Shown piece after piece: positions 1-11,500 of a stretch of DNA of 64,000 nucleotides. Position 1 is the first letter of the stretch. Every line of letters starts with the position of its first letter. Made by a program: the position numbers and the translations under genes. Origin of the DNA: Strongylocentrotus droebachiensis. Taxonomy: Eukaryota; Echinodermata; Echinoidea; Camarodonta; Strongylocentrotidae. The notes below the pieces were generated by a model. That model searched no databases and was not told where the DNA came from. It worked only from the letters and a program-made list of their open reading frames with translations. The stretch lies in assembly GCA_035222895.1 (NCBI GenBank), contig JAVYIG010009862.1, forward strand, positions 1-64,000, in the 5' to 3' direction.

Positions 1-2235
1 TTCCTTAAATCATTAGAGAAAAAAGACGATTCGTTGTACCGTTTTCGAAATAGTCCTCGTCTGAATTCAGGTTCCCCCCCCTCCCCTTCCTGCGCGAAGC
101 GCGGAAGCTCTGACGTTTCATTAACTATTACAGAAATAAGGCGATTCGTTGTACCGATCTCCACTCTTAATCCTCGTCTGAATTCAGTTTCCCCCCCCCC
201 ACGCGCGAAGCGCGGAAGCGTTTACGTTTCATTAAATCATTAAAGAAAGAAGGCGATTCGTTGTACCGATCTCCACTCTTAATCCTCGTCTGAATTCAGT
301 TCCCCCCCCCCCCACGCGCGAAGCGCGGAAGCGTTTACGTTTCATTAAATCATTAAAGAAAGAAGGCGATTCGTTGTACCGATCTCCACTCTTAATCCTC
401 GTCTGAATTCAGTCCCCCCCCCCCCTCCCGCGCAAAGCGCGGAAGCTTTCACGTTTCATTAAATCATTAGAGAAAGAAGACGATTCGTTGTACAGTTCTC
501 GACTCTTAATCCTCGTCTGAATTCAGGTCCCCCCCCCTCCCGCGCAAAGCGCGGAAGCTTTTAATTTTCCTTAAATCATTAGAGAAAAAAGACGATTTGT
601 TGTACCGTTTTCGAAAATAATCCTCGTCTGAATTTAGATTCTTCCCCCTCCCGCGCGAAGCGCGGAAGCTTTTACAAGTAATTAAATCATTAGAGAAAGA
701 AGACGATTCGTTGTACCGTTATCGACTCTTAATCCTTGTCTAAATTCAGTCCCCCCCTCCCCCTCCTGCGCAAAGCCGGAAGCTCTGACGTTTCATTAAA
801 CTATTAAAGAAATAAGGCGATTCGTTGTACCGTTCCCGACTCTTAATCCTCGTCTGAATTCAGGTTCCCTCCCCCCTCTCGCGCGAAGCGCGGAAGCTTT
901 TAAATTTCCTTAAATCATTAGAGAAAAAAGACGATTCGTTGTACCGTTTTCGAAATAGTCCTCGTCTGAATTCAGGTTCCCCCCCCTCCCCTTCTTGCGC
1001 GAAGCGCGGAAGCTCTGACGTTTCATTAAACTATTACATAAATAAGGCGATTCATTGTACCGTTCTCGACTCTTAATCCTCGTCTGAATTCAGTTCCCCC
1101 CCCCCCCACGCGCGAAGCGCGGAAGCGTTTACGTTTCATTAAATCATTAAAGAAAGAAGGCGATTCGTTGTACCGATCTCCACTCTTAATCCTCGTCTGA
1201 ATTCAGTCCCCCCCCCACGCGCGAAGCGCGGAAGCGTTTACGTTTCATTAAATCATTAAAGAAAGAAGGCGATTCGTTGTACCGATCTCCACTCTTAATC
1301 CTCGTCTGAATTCAGTTCCCCCCCCCCCCCCACGCGCGAAGCGCGGAAGCTTTTACGTTTCATTAAATCATTAGAGAAAGAAGACGATTCGTTGTACAGT
1401 TCTCGACTCTTAATCCTCGTCTGAATTCAGGTCCCCCCCCCCACCCTCCCGCGCGAAGCGCGGAAGCTTTAAGTTACATAAGATTATGAGAGAAAGAAGA
1501 CGATTGGCTGTACAGTTCTCGACTCTTAATCCTAGTCTGAATACAGGTTCCCCCCTCCCGCGCGAAGCGCGGAAGCTTTTAATTTTCATTAAATCATTAG
1601 AGAAAGAAGACGATTTGTTGTACCATTCTCGAAAATAATCCTCGTCGAAATTTAGTCCCCCAATCCTCCATCCCGCGCAAAGCGCGGAAGCTTTTACTTC
1701 ATTAAATCATTCAAGATTCGTATTGCCGTTCTCGCCTCTGAATCCTTGTCTGAACTCAGATTCCCCCTCCCGCGCAAAGCGCGGAAGCTTTCACGTTTCA
1801 TTAAATCATTAGAGAAAGAAGACGATTCGTTGTACAGCTCTCGACTCTTAATCCTCGTCTGAATTCAGGTCCCCCCCCCCCACCCTCCCGCGCGAAGCGC
1901 GGAAGCTTTTAAGTTACATAAGATTATGAGAGAAAGAAGACGATTGGCTGTACAGTTCTCGACTCTTAATCCTAGTCTGAATACAGGTTCCCCCCTCCCG
2001 CGCGAAGCGCGGAAGCTTTTAATTTGTATTAAATCATTAGAGAAAGAAGACGATTCGTTGTACCATTCTCGAAAATAATCCTCGTCGAAATTTAGTCCCC
2101 CAATCCTCCATCCCGCGCAAAGCGCGGAAGCTTTTACTTTATTAAATCATTCAAGATTCGTATTGCCGTTCTCGCCTCTGAATCCTTGTCTGAATTCAGA
2201 TTCCCCCTCCCGCGCAAAGCGCGGAAGCTTGACGT
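1..2235. repeat. Higher-order satellite array, ~115-bp monomers with GC hairpin
   Basis: About 20 direct copies of a 105-120-bp monomer fill this stretch and continue off the left edge. Each monomer has an AT-rich part (ATTAAATCATTAGAGAAAG, then ACGATTCGTTGTACCG), a CTGAATTCAG block, a run of roughly 7-14 C, and the hairpin CGCGC-GAA-GCGCG followed by GGAAGC. In about a third of copies the loop is AAA instead of GAA while the stem is kept; one copy near 767 has a damaged stem. Copies repeat in larger blocks: the segment at 1 reappears near 908 (about eight monomers) and the one at 1,432 reappears near 1,868 (about four monomers). No coding capacity is credible; the short open frames are repeat translations. 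Confidence 0.93.
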
Positions 2236-2284
2236 TTCATAAGATTATGAGAGAAAGAAGACGAATCGCTGTACCGTTCTCGAT

Positions 2285-2980
2285 TGTTAATCCTTGTCTG
2301 GGGCGGCGGTGAAGCCGGCCCCGGAAGCTCAGAGGTTTTAGGCGTGTAATTAAGGTCAGATGAGCATTTTTTTTTTGTGAACCTTATTATTTTGTGACAC
2401 TGGCAGGTCACTATTTGGCGTGGGGTCCAGGGGGCGGAGCCCCTCAAATCAGGGGTTTTAAGGATTAAATTACCGTCAGATGAGCATCTAAGGGCCCGCC
2501 GTAGGGCCCTAGGTGGAATCCAGGGGGCAGAGCCCCCGGAAGCTTAGGGGTTTTAGGCATTTAATCACGGTCAGATGAGCATATTTTGATGCCTCATTAT
2601 TTTTTTAACACTGGCAGTTAACTATTCTTTCTTTCTTGCTCTCATTCTATTTTTTTTCTCTTTAATATACTGAATTAAAAAAAGTGGGGGGGGGGGGGGG
2701 GGGGGGGGGGGGAGGGAGCTCGGGGCTCCCGATCCCCGCCGTACCTCGGGCCCTGATATGTAGAAATCTCAAGAATCATATTTCTTGCCTGGCTGCAAAT
2801 TTATGAATTTGTCATTTTCCAACAAACACATTTAACGTATAATTTACTAAAAAGTGAGGAAAAATCTCGGAAATTATGTCATTTTAGCATTATTTGTAAT
2901 CCACCGTTGTGGAATTAGAAATAAACCACGTTTGAATTTGATTTCTCCCAAGCCCCCCCCCCCCCCCCAGTACGCCCGTA
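2285..2980. repeat. Second repeat family (type B), copy 1, with tandem ~117-bp units
   Basis: Near 2,300 the first satellite passes directly into a different unit carrying GGAAGCTCAG, GGTTTTAGG and GGTCAGATGAGCAT. Units at about 2,310, 2,430 and 2,520 contain a hairpin of the form GGGGGC-AGA-GCCCCC. The last unit runs into a T-rich tail, a G run of about 26 and a sequence ending in a C run at 2,956-2,969. The same order of blocks (tandem units, T-rich tail, TCATTTTAGCA-like block, C run) occurs at 26,940-27,640, so this is a dispersed element and not a local accident. No protein-coding region was recognised in it. Confidence 0.85.
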
Positions 2981-2984
2981 TCTC

Positions 2985-3250
2985 CTCTTTTCCTTTTTTT
3001 CCTTTCCCTTTCCTTCCTTCTCTCTCATTTTTTTGATGGGGGGGGGGGGGGGGGTCAACAGCCTGGGAGGCATCTCCTTTTTCCCCCTTTTCTTTTCTTC
3101 TTCCTCTTCTTTTCTTTTCTTCTTCCTCTTCTTTCTTTCCCTTTCTCTCCTCTTTCCCTTTCCCTTCTTTTCCTTTCTTCTCTTTTTTTTTTTGCGGGGG
3201 GGGGGGGGGGGGGGGGCCAAGGCCCGCTCGGCTCCCCCCTGGATCCGCGC
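2985..3250. repeat. Pyrimidine-rich low-complexity tract with long G runs
   Basis: Mostly C and T (or G and A on the other strand), broken by G runs at about 3,037-3,054 and 3,195-3,217. Its right edge reads CTGGATCCGCGCCTG, the complement of the GCGGATCCAGG that precedes G runs near 51,918 and 52,158. Long open frames here come from low complexity. Confidence 0.8.
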
Positions 3251-3445
3251 CTGAATAAGTGTAGTATTAAGTGTATTATTAAACATACTTAGTAATTCAG
3301 TGTAAAGAAGATGGCATCGTGATGTGGTGCAATTCATGTTCTTAAGGTTATTCATGATTTGATAAAGTAAAAGTATTTCACGCCATTAAACTATAACCCG
3401 AAATCCCGAATAGAGCTAGTAAATAACTTAAATCCCCCATATTTT

Positions 3446-3449
<4 letters not shown>

Positions 3450-3487
<38 letters not shown>

Positions 3488-4385
3488 TATAGGAGGTGGA
3501 AGGTTACACTTTATTGGTACGAGTTATACAGACTGTTTCGCCAGAAGGCTCATCAGTAACTAAATATAACTATATATATATATATTTGTTTATTTGTATA
3601 TTTTTGTATCAAAATAATCAATGTGTTAAAAAGTAACAATTCTTGATATTCATGTATATCTGATATCACTTACATGGACTTGATACGTCTAAGGTCTTTA
3701 AAACACCCCTCATCGAATTCATGAATTGCGTTTATTTCCAAGTACCTTTAAACAAAAGATAAATATATTAGTTTTGTTTCGAGTATATACAAACAAAAAG
3801 AGGAGTGCGAGTTTCATTCCATCAAAAAGCAGAAAGATCTATTGTACTATACATAAAATCACTTGTACTTTATGAAATAGAATAGCTTCGAATTCAAACA
3901 TTTAGTACATTATCAAATTAATATCAGAGTAACAGCAATTATTACAACGGCATCAACAACCACAACTACAATACTGATCATAATGATGATGATCATCATC
4001 ATCATGATAATAAAAATAATAATGATGAAAAATATGATAATGATACAAATAACATTAACAATGATAACAATAACTGTAATGAGGTTGGTAATAATAATAC
4101 TGTATCAATAATAATGCCAATACTAATAACATTAATTAATGTATTAATACCTCTTATACTAACAACAACAACAACAACATCAACAACAATGATAATAATA
4201 ATAAAGATAATAGTTATAATGATATTTATTATGATGATAATAATACTACTGCTACAACTTCTAATATAACATTTACTTCTAATATACGACTTCTAATATT
4301 ATTACTATTATATTACTACAACAACAACAACTACTACTACTTCTACTACTACTACTGCTGCTACTGATAATAATACTCGAAAGAG
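3450..4385. repeat. AT dinucleotide and ATG/ATT/ACA-type microsatellites
   Basis: An (AT)n run lies at about 3,449-3,484. From 3,930 to 4,375 imperfect trinucleotide repeats (GAT, AAT, AAC, TAC) dominate. One LRR exon of the minus-strand receptor gene (3,674-3,745) sits between the two microsatellite stretches. Otherwise intronic, nothing else recognised. Confidence 0.8.
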
Positions 4386-5597
4386 AGAATTTTCTTCATT
4401 TGTTAATGGTTTTAAAAGTTTGAGAGAGAGATATGTACTTACAAATATTCCAAATTAAAAAGACCCTTAAACGTCCAACTCTCAAGCATTGCCAATTCAT
4501 TCTTTGCCAGGATTCTGAATGAGAATTGGATAGAACGAAAATATCACTAACGTTAACGCCAAATTGTCATTATATTTCGATGAGGAAACTTATTATCACG
4601 AAGTTGACATTTTCAGAACTAAAATGGAAATTCCACCCAATGAACAGACAAAGCATCAATATCTGCAAATATGATTTACAGCTCAAAATATATTAAGATT
4701 TATCTTTACAAAATATTTCTTTGTGTTAAGCAGATATTGACATTCAAGCTTCGTCCACAGAAAAAGCACAGCTGAGATAGAAGGAGGAGGACACGCAGCA
4801 GCATAAGGAGGAAGGGGAAGAGCAGGAGCAGGAGGAAGAATGGGAAGATCAGGAGCAGGAGGAGCAGAAAGAGGAGGAGAAGGACATGCAGCAGCATAAG
4901 GAGGAAGGGGGAAGAGCAGGAGAAGGAGGAACAGGATTAGGAGCAGGAGCAGAAAGAACAGAAGGAGGAGGTGGAGGAAGATGAGGAGGGAAACAGCAGC
5001 AGCAGCAGGAAGAAGAGCAGAAAGAGGAAGTGGACTAGAAGGGGGAAGCAGCAACAGTAGGAGGGGGAAAAGGAGGAGGAGGAGGAGGAGACGGAGATAC
5101 ATATAAGTAATTGATAAAAACAAATGACTCACAATTTCTTGAGTCTGGCCAAGCTGTCGAAGACTCCCGGGTTTAGATGGGTTAACCCACACGATGTCAT
5201 ATCTCTGTTCGACATGACGTAATGAAGTAATAAAATGGAATGTATTTTTGTCTCTGCTTCTCCGTGATAATTATTAAAAAGCATGATAATATCCAGAACA
5301 ATATTAACGAAGATAAAACAGTAACAGCGACAGTAATTTTTTTGTGTTGATAAAACTTAATAATATTGATAATTTTGTATATTTTCACTTATAATTATTA
5401 GAATGACAGTGATGATAGCTAGATTTTCGGCTCTAATTTCAAAATCAGTTAACGAAAGCTGGAGCTTTACAAATACTTAAATGTTCTAAGTGTGTAAAGG
5501 CATACGATTTTAAAAGGAAACTTACATCAGGCTGAGATTGGGAAGACCTAGGAATGTTCCGACTTCCAAATCGTCATGATGAATTTCACGAAGATTC
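3674..5597 (-). CDS. Receptor exons 7-10: four 72-nt leucine-rich-repeat exons
   Basis: Exons 5597-5526, 5204-5133, 4514-4443 and 3745-3674 are each exactly 72 nt, phase 2 at both ends, with AG acceptors and GTAAG or GTGAGT donors. Each encodes one 24-residue LRR, for example GVFDSLARLKKL, TFKGLFNLEYL and CFKDLRRIKSI. One-repeat-per-exon with phase 2 is the standard layout of LGR/RXFP ectodomains. More repeats probably follow to the left beyond the satellite. Confidence 0.85.
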
Positions 5598-8500
5598 CTG
5601 AAAAATAGAATTATGAGGCAGGCAGTCTACGGTTAACCACTTACAGAAATGACTTTTCCCACATGCAATAATCATCGAATTAACAAAGCCTTGACACATA
5701 TTTCATGAAATGAATGCCGAATTAGTTCCATGTTAAGCGCGTGGATCACCATGACAACAATGAATGAGACAATTACACACGAATACAAAACTAAAAAAAA
5801 CTCAATGCTCAACTTTATCTTCGAGGCTTACATTATATACTCACAGAATAGTTGTAACTGTGGCGGTGACTTCACCGTAGTCTGTCCTCCAGGCACTTGA
5901 AGCATTAATCCAGAAAGGCAACCAGTCCGACGGCCCACAGTAGTGTCTCGGCTCGTTCTTGATGTTGTAAGGGGCGTAGCCACAAATAAAACCTAAGGGG
6001 CACTTTAGGGGACCTGTGTCATTTTTAAGAGGAAGGGTATTAAGTTACGAAAGGATGAGACAACGCCTTGCATCATCATGATACGTTTACAACATTATTA
6101 AAGTCAACATTTATTTCCTACATAGAATTAAATATATTTACAACGTTAGAAGGAGGCGAGACACCGGAAATGCACGAGGCATGTGATAAGGTCGTCATGA
6201 CAATCTAGACATACTCTAACAAATTACAAAATAATCAAAATATACATTAAATGCGTACACAATACCGAAAAACATAATGCCACATTAAATTATACAAAAC
6301 AAAAAGAAATTTCAAAAACGCATTATGATTACGATAAGTACAACTTTTAGTAATAGAAAGTAATATTACTTTTGTCATGACCTACCACAATTGTATTCAT
6401 CGTCACCTTGAGGGCAATCATACCAGCCATCGCACAGGTACTCGATCAGCAGGCAGATATCAGTTCCATTACATTGGTAACCATGGGCTGGACAATCTGC
6501 GAAGAGGTCGGATGAATATTTACGTAAATAAGTCGTAACATTGAAATCAACTCTCTCTGAAAGCATCATGATTATAAGAACCCATGATACAGACTATGAT
6601 GTTAATGATAATCACAGTCGATATTACTATCTTACTCGTCGAAATTGTGAGAAAGATCATCGAAATCATCATTGTCATCATCACCATCATCATCTTCAAA
6701 AATTATCATAATTATCATAAATATCATCATCGAAGTTATCATCACCGACATTCTTTTCCTCCTCCTCATCGTGATCCTGCTCATCAACCCAACGGTCACC
6801 ATCACTACCATCACAATTGTCATTATCATTATCATCGTCGTCATCAGGTTCATCATTGTACACTTATCGATTATCACCATGATTTAAATATGCATATATT
6901 TTTCGACTAAATAAAGTGTTAACAAGTTCAAATCTAATGAAGATAGACAACTCACACAAATTTACGTGATGACCAATTACTTTTTTGATGAATTAATATA
7001 CAAAAAATACACAGCAGTGAGGGCATTAGTAAGAATTACCCACACAAGTCTACCACGCCCGAGGCGGTAGTCGAGTGTGTTTTGACTGTTTTGAAGGTAC
7101 CGAGTGTGGGTAATTTTACTTATGCCCGAATAAAATGGTGTGTATTATTTGTTTTATAAGATTTTGTTTTAATTGTTTTATAAGATTATGTTTTATTTGT
7201 TTTATAACATGATTTTATGATTGACCGGTCATTAGAATTGGATAATGACCGGTCATTATCCAAATTAGGCGTTAGGCAAAATAAATGCTTGGTCACGTGT
7301 ACGCTTTCAACCAATCATTTGATTAGGATCCATGTCATCTTCTTATAATATATTATATTTCTTACGTTCCCTTTTATTCGTCAAACTCACTTCCACAGCT
7401 GGCTTCGTCTGATGCGTCATGGCAGTCAGCCTTCCCGTCACACCTTGCGATGATATCGATATATTGCATTCCAGATGAGCATGCGAATTCGGCGATATTA
7501 TCAGGTGACTTTCCACATGATTTGTTGTTACCATCTATTAAAAATTGCATATTTGAAAGATTAAACTGTTTAGAAAGCAACTTATAAGACAGTGATCGTG
7601 TCAAATAGAAAATTATATTTGTTGCTTTTATTCTTCCTTTTCCTACAACTCATCTTTTCTCAATGACTACTACTACTACTACTACTACTACCACTATTAT
7701 TACTACTCCTACTAATTATTATTATATTTTTACTCTTTTAAAATGAATGAGTGAAAATAGTAAATATTTAATGGAAAAGCAAATTCATATCAAACTTGCA
7801 CACGAGACATATGAATTCGATTGCTTTATTTCTTAGGCCAATCAAGCTTCTAAAGGAATGTATTGCTGGTGCCAGTGCAATGTTAAAATGGCAGTTTTAC
7901 ATACACTGTTTTGTCTATTGTCACTGTTACACGATGCGTCAAACACCATGTCCGTCTCTGACGCAGTCCTGTGCCAGTAAAATCAGCATGATGAACTACG
8001 TTACCTACCATACATCTCCGCCAATCTGAAGTCTAGCGCAAACCCTCCATCTTCCACACGATCATCGGTGCAGAACTCGACTACTACCGATCCAGACAGC
8101 AACACAAGTGACGTCACATTGCCACTGACCAATGGAAACACAGTAACGTTGTGTGGGTGCGTCAGTGGGGTGTGTGTCAAAGTCAGTGTGTCCCATACAC
8201 GTTCAAGTGAAAGAAAGTTGACGACTACAATTACCTGAAAACAAAGGACATATCATTCATGTTAATTGTAAGCATTTACATCTCAAATCATTATGAATGA
8301 ATATAAAAAAAAACTTTGAAATAGGAATGCATGTTTTCGATCGGTTGGTTTCTTGAATTCTTCTTTACTTATATTCATCTGCGATTTATTCTTTCAATAA
8401 CATTTGTGGTAATCTAACGTTTTCTGAAAGTATCCTTGTTTCAAACAAGGCGTCAATTCGATTGCGCTTTTACCTGCGCTAAGCAATGATGCGAAAGGCG

Positions 8501-11500
8501 AAATCACTGCATACGCTGAAAATCCAAAGTTTTCTTTGACCTGTTTTGCAATCACCTTCTGTATCCATTTCACTCTCGCGTGGTGCATTAAAAGCTGCGT
8601 CAGACGCTAGCGCAGTCCTGCGTCAGTGGAATGACGCATCGTGTGCAACTGGCATAACTAGCTGGCCTACTTTCGAAACTAAGATACATCAACTGACATT
8701 GTTTGAGTCACGAACCTGGAAGAATTCAGGTATCTCCAGGGTCCATTCCTTGTGAGTCAGAGATGGATAACTATCGGGGAAGCCGGGTGAGACGATGGTC
8801 GTCAGATACTCACTACTGCAATCACACCTTCCCTGTTCTGTTAGGATAATATACAAAATACCACAAAAGAACTTTCAACTTACTATCAAAAACAGGCAGG
8901 ATGAAATTAATATTAAAAATCAGGGCCTGGAATCTTGATGGGTCTGGTTTTACGGAATTGATCAACAGTGGCACATTATTATCTCTGACGAACTCATAAG
9001 AAGAGAATTGCAATACACCGCAATCACAGATGTATAAATTTAAAGCAACACCTCTAATTGTCATAGAATATGAAAGGTGATGTAATAACCTGTCAAACTT
9101 GATTTCATATCTTAGCTACAAGCCCAATCCTTCCATAGACATTAATTAGGAAAGAGTCATACATAAATGTAAAGTCGATTGTGGAGATATTTCTCAAGCA
9201 AAAAGGACATGTAGGGTACTGAGCCCTATACTTACTAGATAAGTATAGTGCACGCAGAACATAATTGTAATAATGGTTGAAGCAACGCCCCTAATTTTCA
9301 TAGAATATGAAAGGTGATGCAATAACCTGTCAAATTTGATTTCATTTCTTAGCTACAAGCCCACTCCTCACAAACCCGAACACATGAATTCAGAAAGAGT
9401 CATACATAAAGTTAAAGTCGATTGTGGAGATATTTCTCAAACAAAAAGGACATATAGGTAACTGAGCCCTATATACTTACTCGATAAGTATAGTGCATGC
9501 AGAAAATAATCGTAATAATGGTTGAAAGCAACACCCCTAATTGTCATAGAATATGAAAGGTGATGCAATAACCTGTCAAACTTGATTTCATATCTTAGCT
9601 ACAAGCCCACTCCTTACGTACCCGTATACATGGATTAGGAAAGACTCATACAAAGTCGATTGTGGGGATATTTCTCAAGCAAAAAGGACATGTAGGTCAC
9701 TGAGTGCTATATAATGGTCGATGAATTTGTGCGTGTAAATATGCGTCGATGTGCGGTATGTTGTATAACATAGGTATTTCAGAAAATTATAACCTTAGAA
9801 AGATGGAAACATAAATTTAAATAAAAAGTGCATTTAGTAGGAAAACGAAATCCGATTTAAAAAAATTAGTACAATAACGAGGACGATGGTGTTAGAAGAG
9901 TCAGAGCGGAAAGAGAAGGCTCTAAAATGGAAACAAACGTAGAGAAACCATGAGAAACGCTGCAACGCATAATATATGAATGAGACAGTTTGATCAATAA
10001 TACTTTCAGTAATATCAAGGCTTAAGTTTGCCTCCACAGGAATTATCCTTCAGAATTAAAATCGATTTGTTTCCCGCCTCATAAAAGCTCTCTCGCTGAC
10101 TAAAAAAGATAGTAGGGGAAGGAATTAGCTATTAAGTCTACCATTTTCGCCATTTATGTCATAAGAGTAGAATAGATGTAGTCAGTAGTTGTCGCCAATT
10201 CAGGGATCCCCGAAAGTAAGTCACAGACAAAGGAAGCCTGATAATCCTTACAAGTATGTTGCGAATGATTTTTTTTAATATGAAGGCCAACGAAGGCATA
10301 CTATTCATTAAGATGTAGCCTTCGAACAAAATTAAAAAAGGCAACACGGATATTGAAAGTTTAAATACTTCCATGTTTTTGCACTTTATGTTATGAAATC
10401 GACAGTTGGCAAAGAAACTACTTCTTCAATAAGTACTTCATTAAAATGTCTTCCGTTTGCATTTTTTTGCACTATGAATTTTATTTCCTTTAAAAACATT
10501 AACGAGGCCGAGCTGAAAAATTCATTTATTAATAAATGGATTATACAAAAGCTATGCAATTATTCATGACGGAGAAGAGCATCTAGAGTGTCTTTTGAGC
10601 TAATAGAAAAAGTGATATCCATTATTTGTTTTCTTAAGATTAGTTCAGACTTCTCTTAGAGGCAATTTTTAGTTCATCTGGGAAACGAAAGATCTTGATA
10701 CTTGCCCAGTAAAACATTACTCTCAATTATTTGTCACTGTTTCACTTGATCTTTATACGACCGCATAGTATTGATTTTTACTATGAATAACTTTTATATC
10801 ACCCTCAACAAAATTAGTGATAGATCACTCCGGTTTTCAACGTTTTCCATCATGAGCAAAAAATTACATTAAAGGAAGATTGGAAGCAATCACGCCGATA
10901 AGAGGGTGATTCTCGTGTTGGCAATAACGATTAAGTATCCAAAGCCCCGTCTTAATAGAACTTTTTCGATCTCACCCGAGCGACATGTGGATGAGAAACA
11001 GTGGGGGGTCTGATCGTAAAACACGGGGTGAGCTTTTGGACACCGTCTTTGACTAGAAAATTAAATGATAAAGGTAATTTGAAAAATCGATGAGCTTGGT
11101 CAAGAACATACGAGAGATCTGACAATACGAAGTGGGTTACGCACTGTCGGCAACTTGACCATAAAAACGCGCTGTGCATTAAACCACATTAGTAAAGAAG
11201 AAAGTTCATCCGTTCAGTGTCGCTCAAAAGGGGGGGGGGGGGTTGAGTTCCGGTAAAGATGGAGGAAAAAAAAGAATGAGCTTTCTCATTCTTGTTTTTA
11301 TATGTCAGTTTGTAAGAAAATCATTGAAGAAAAGTCCTTGAAAAGAGGTTGCTTTTCTCATGCCCTCATATTAAAGATATGACTAGAAATAGCTCAAAGG
11401 TTTGTACCAAAACTTACACTTGTGTGTTGATTATAGTTCCATGCAGATACCTTTTTTTGCAGTACAGTGCACGGCCTTGCTAGCAAGATTTAACCAATTC

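Noticed and set aside
1..2235. CRISPR-like array (regular repeats)
   Set aside because: No unique spacers; monomers are contiguous satellite and the genome is eukaryotic.
2915..3355. 146-codon minus-strand frame rich in Lys/Glu/Arg
   Set aside because: It is the translation of the pyrimidine-rich tract and G runs; no domain, no splice context.
4683..5192. 169-codon minus-strand Leu/Pro-rich frame
   Set aside because: Low-complexity GGA repeat read in reverse; only its first part overlaps the true LRR exon 5133-5204, which uses another frame.
6584..6910. Overlapping open frames on both strands, His/Ile-rich
   Set aside because: Trinucleotide repeat artefacts.
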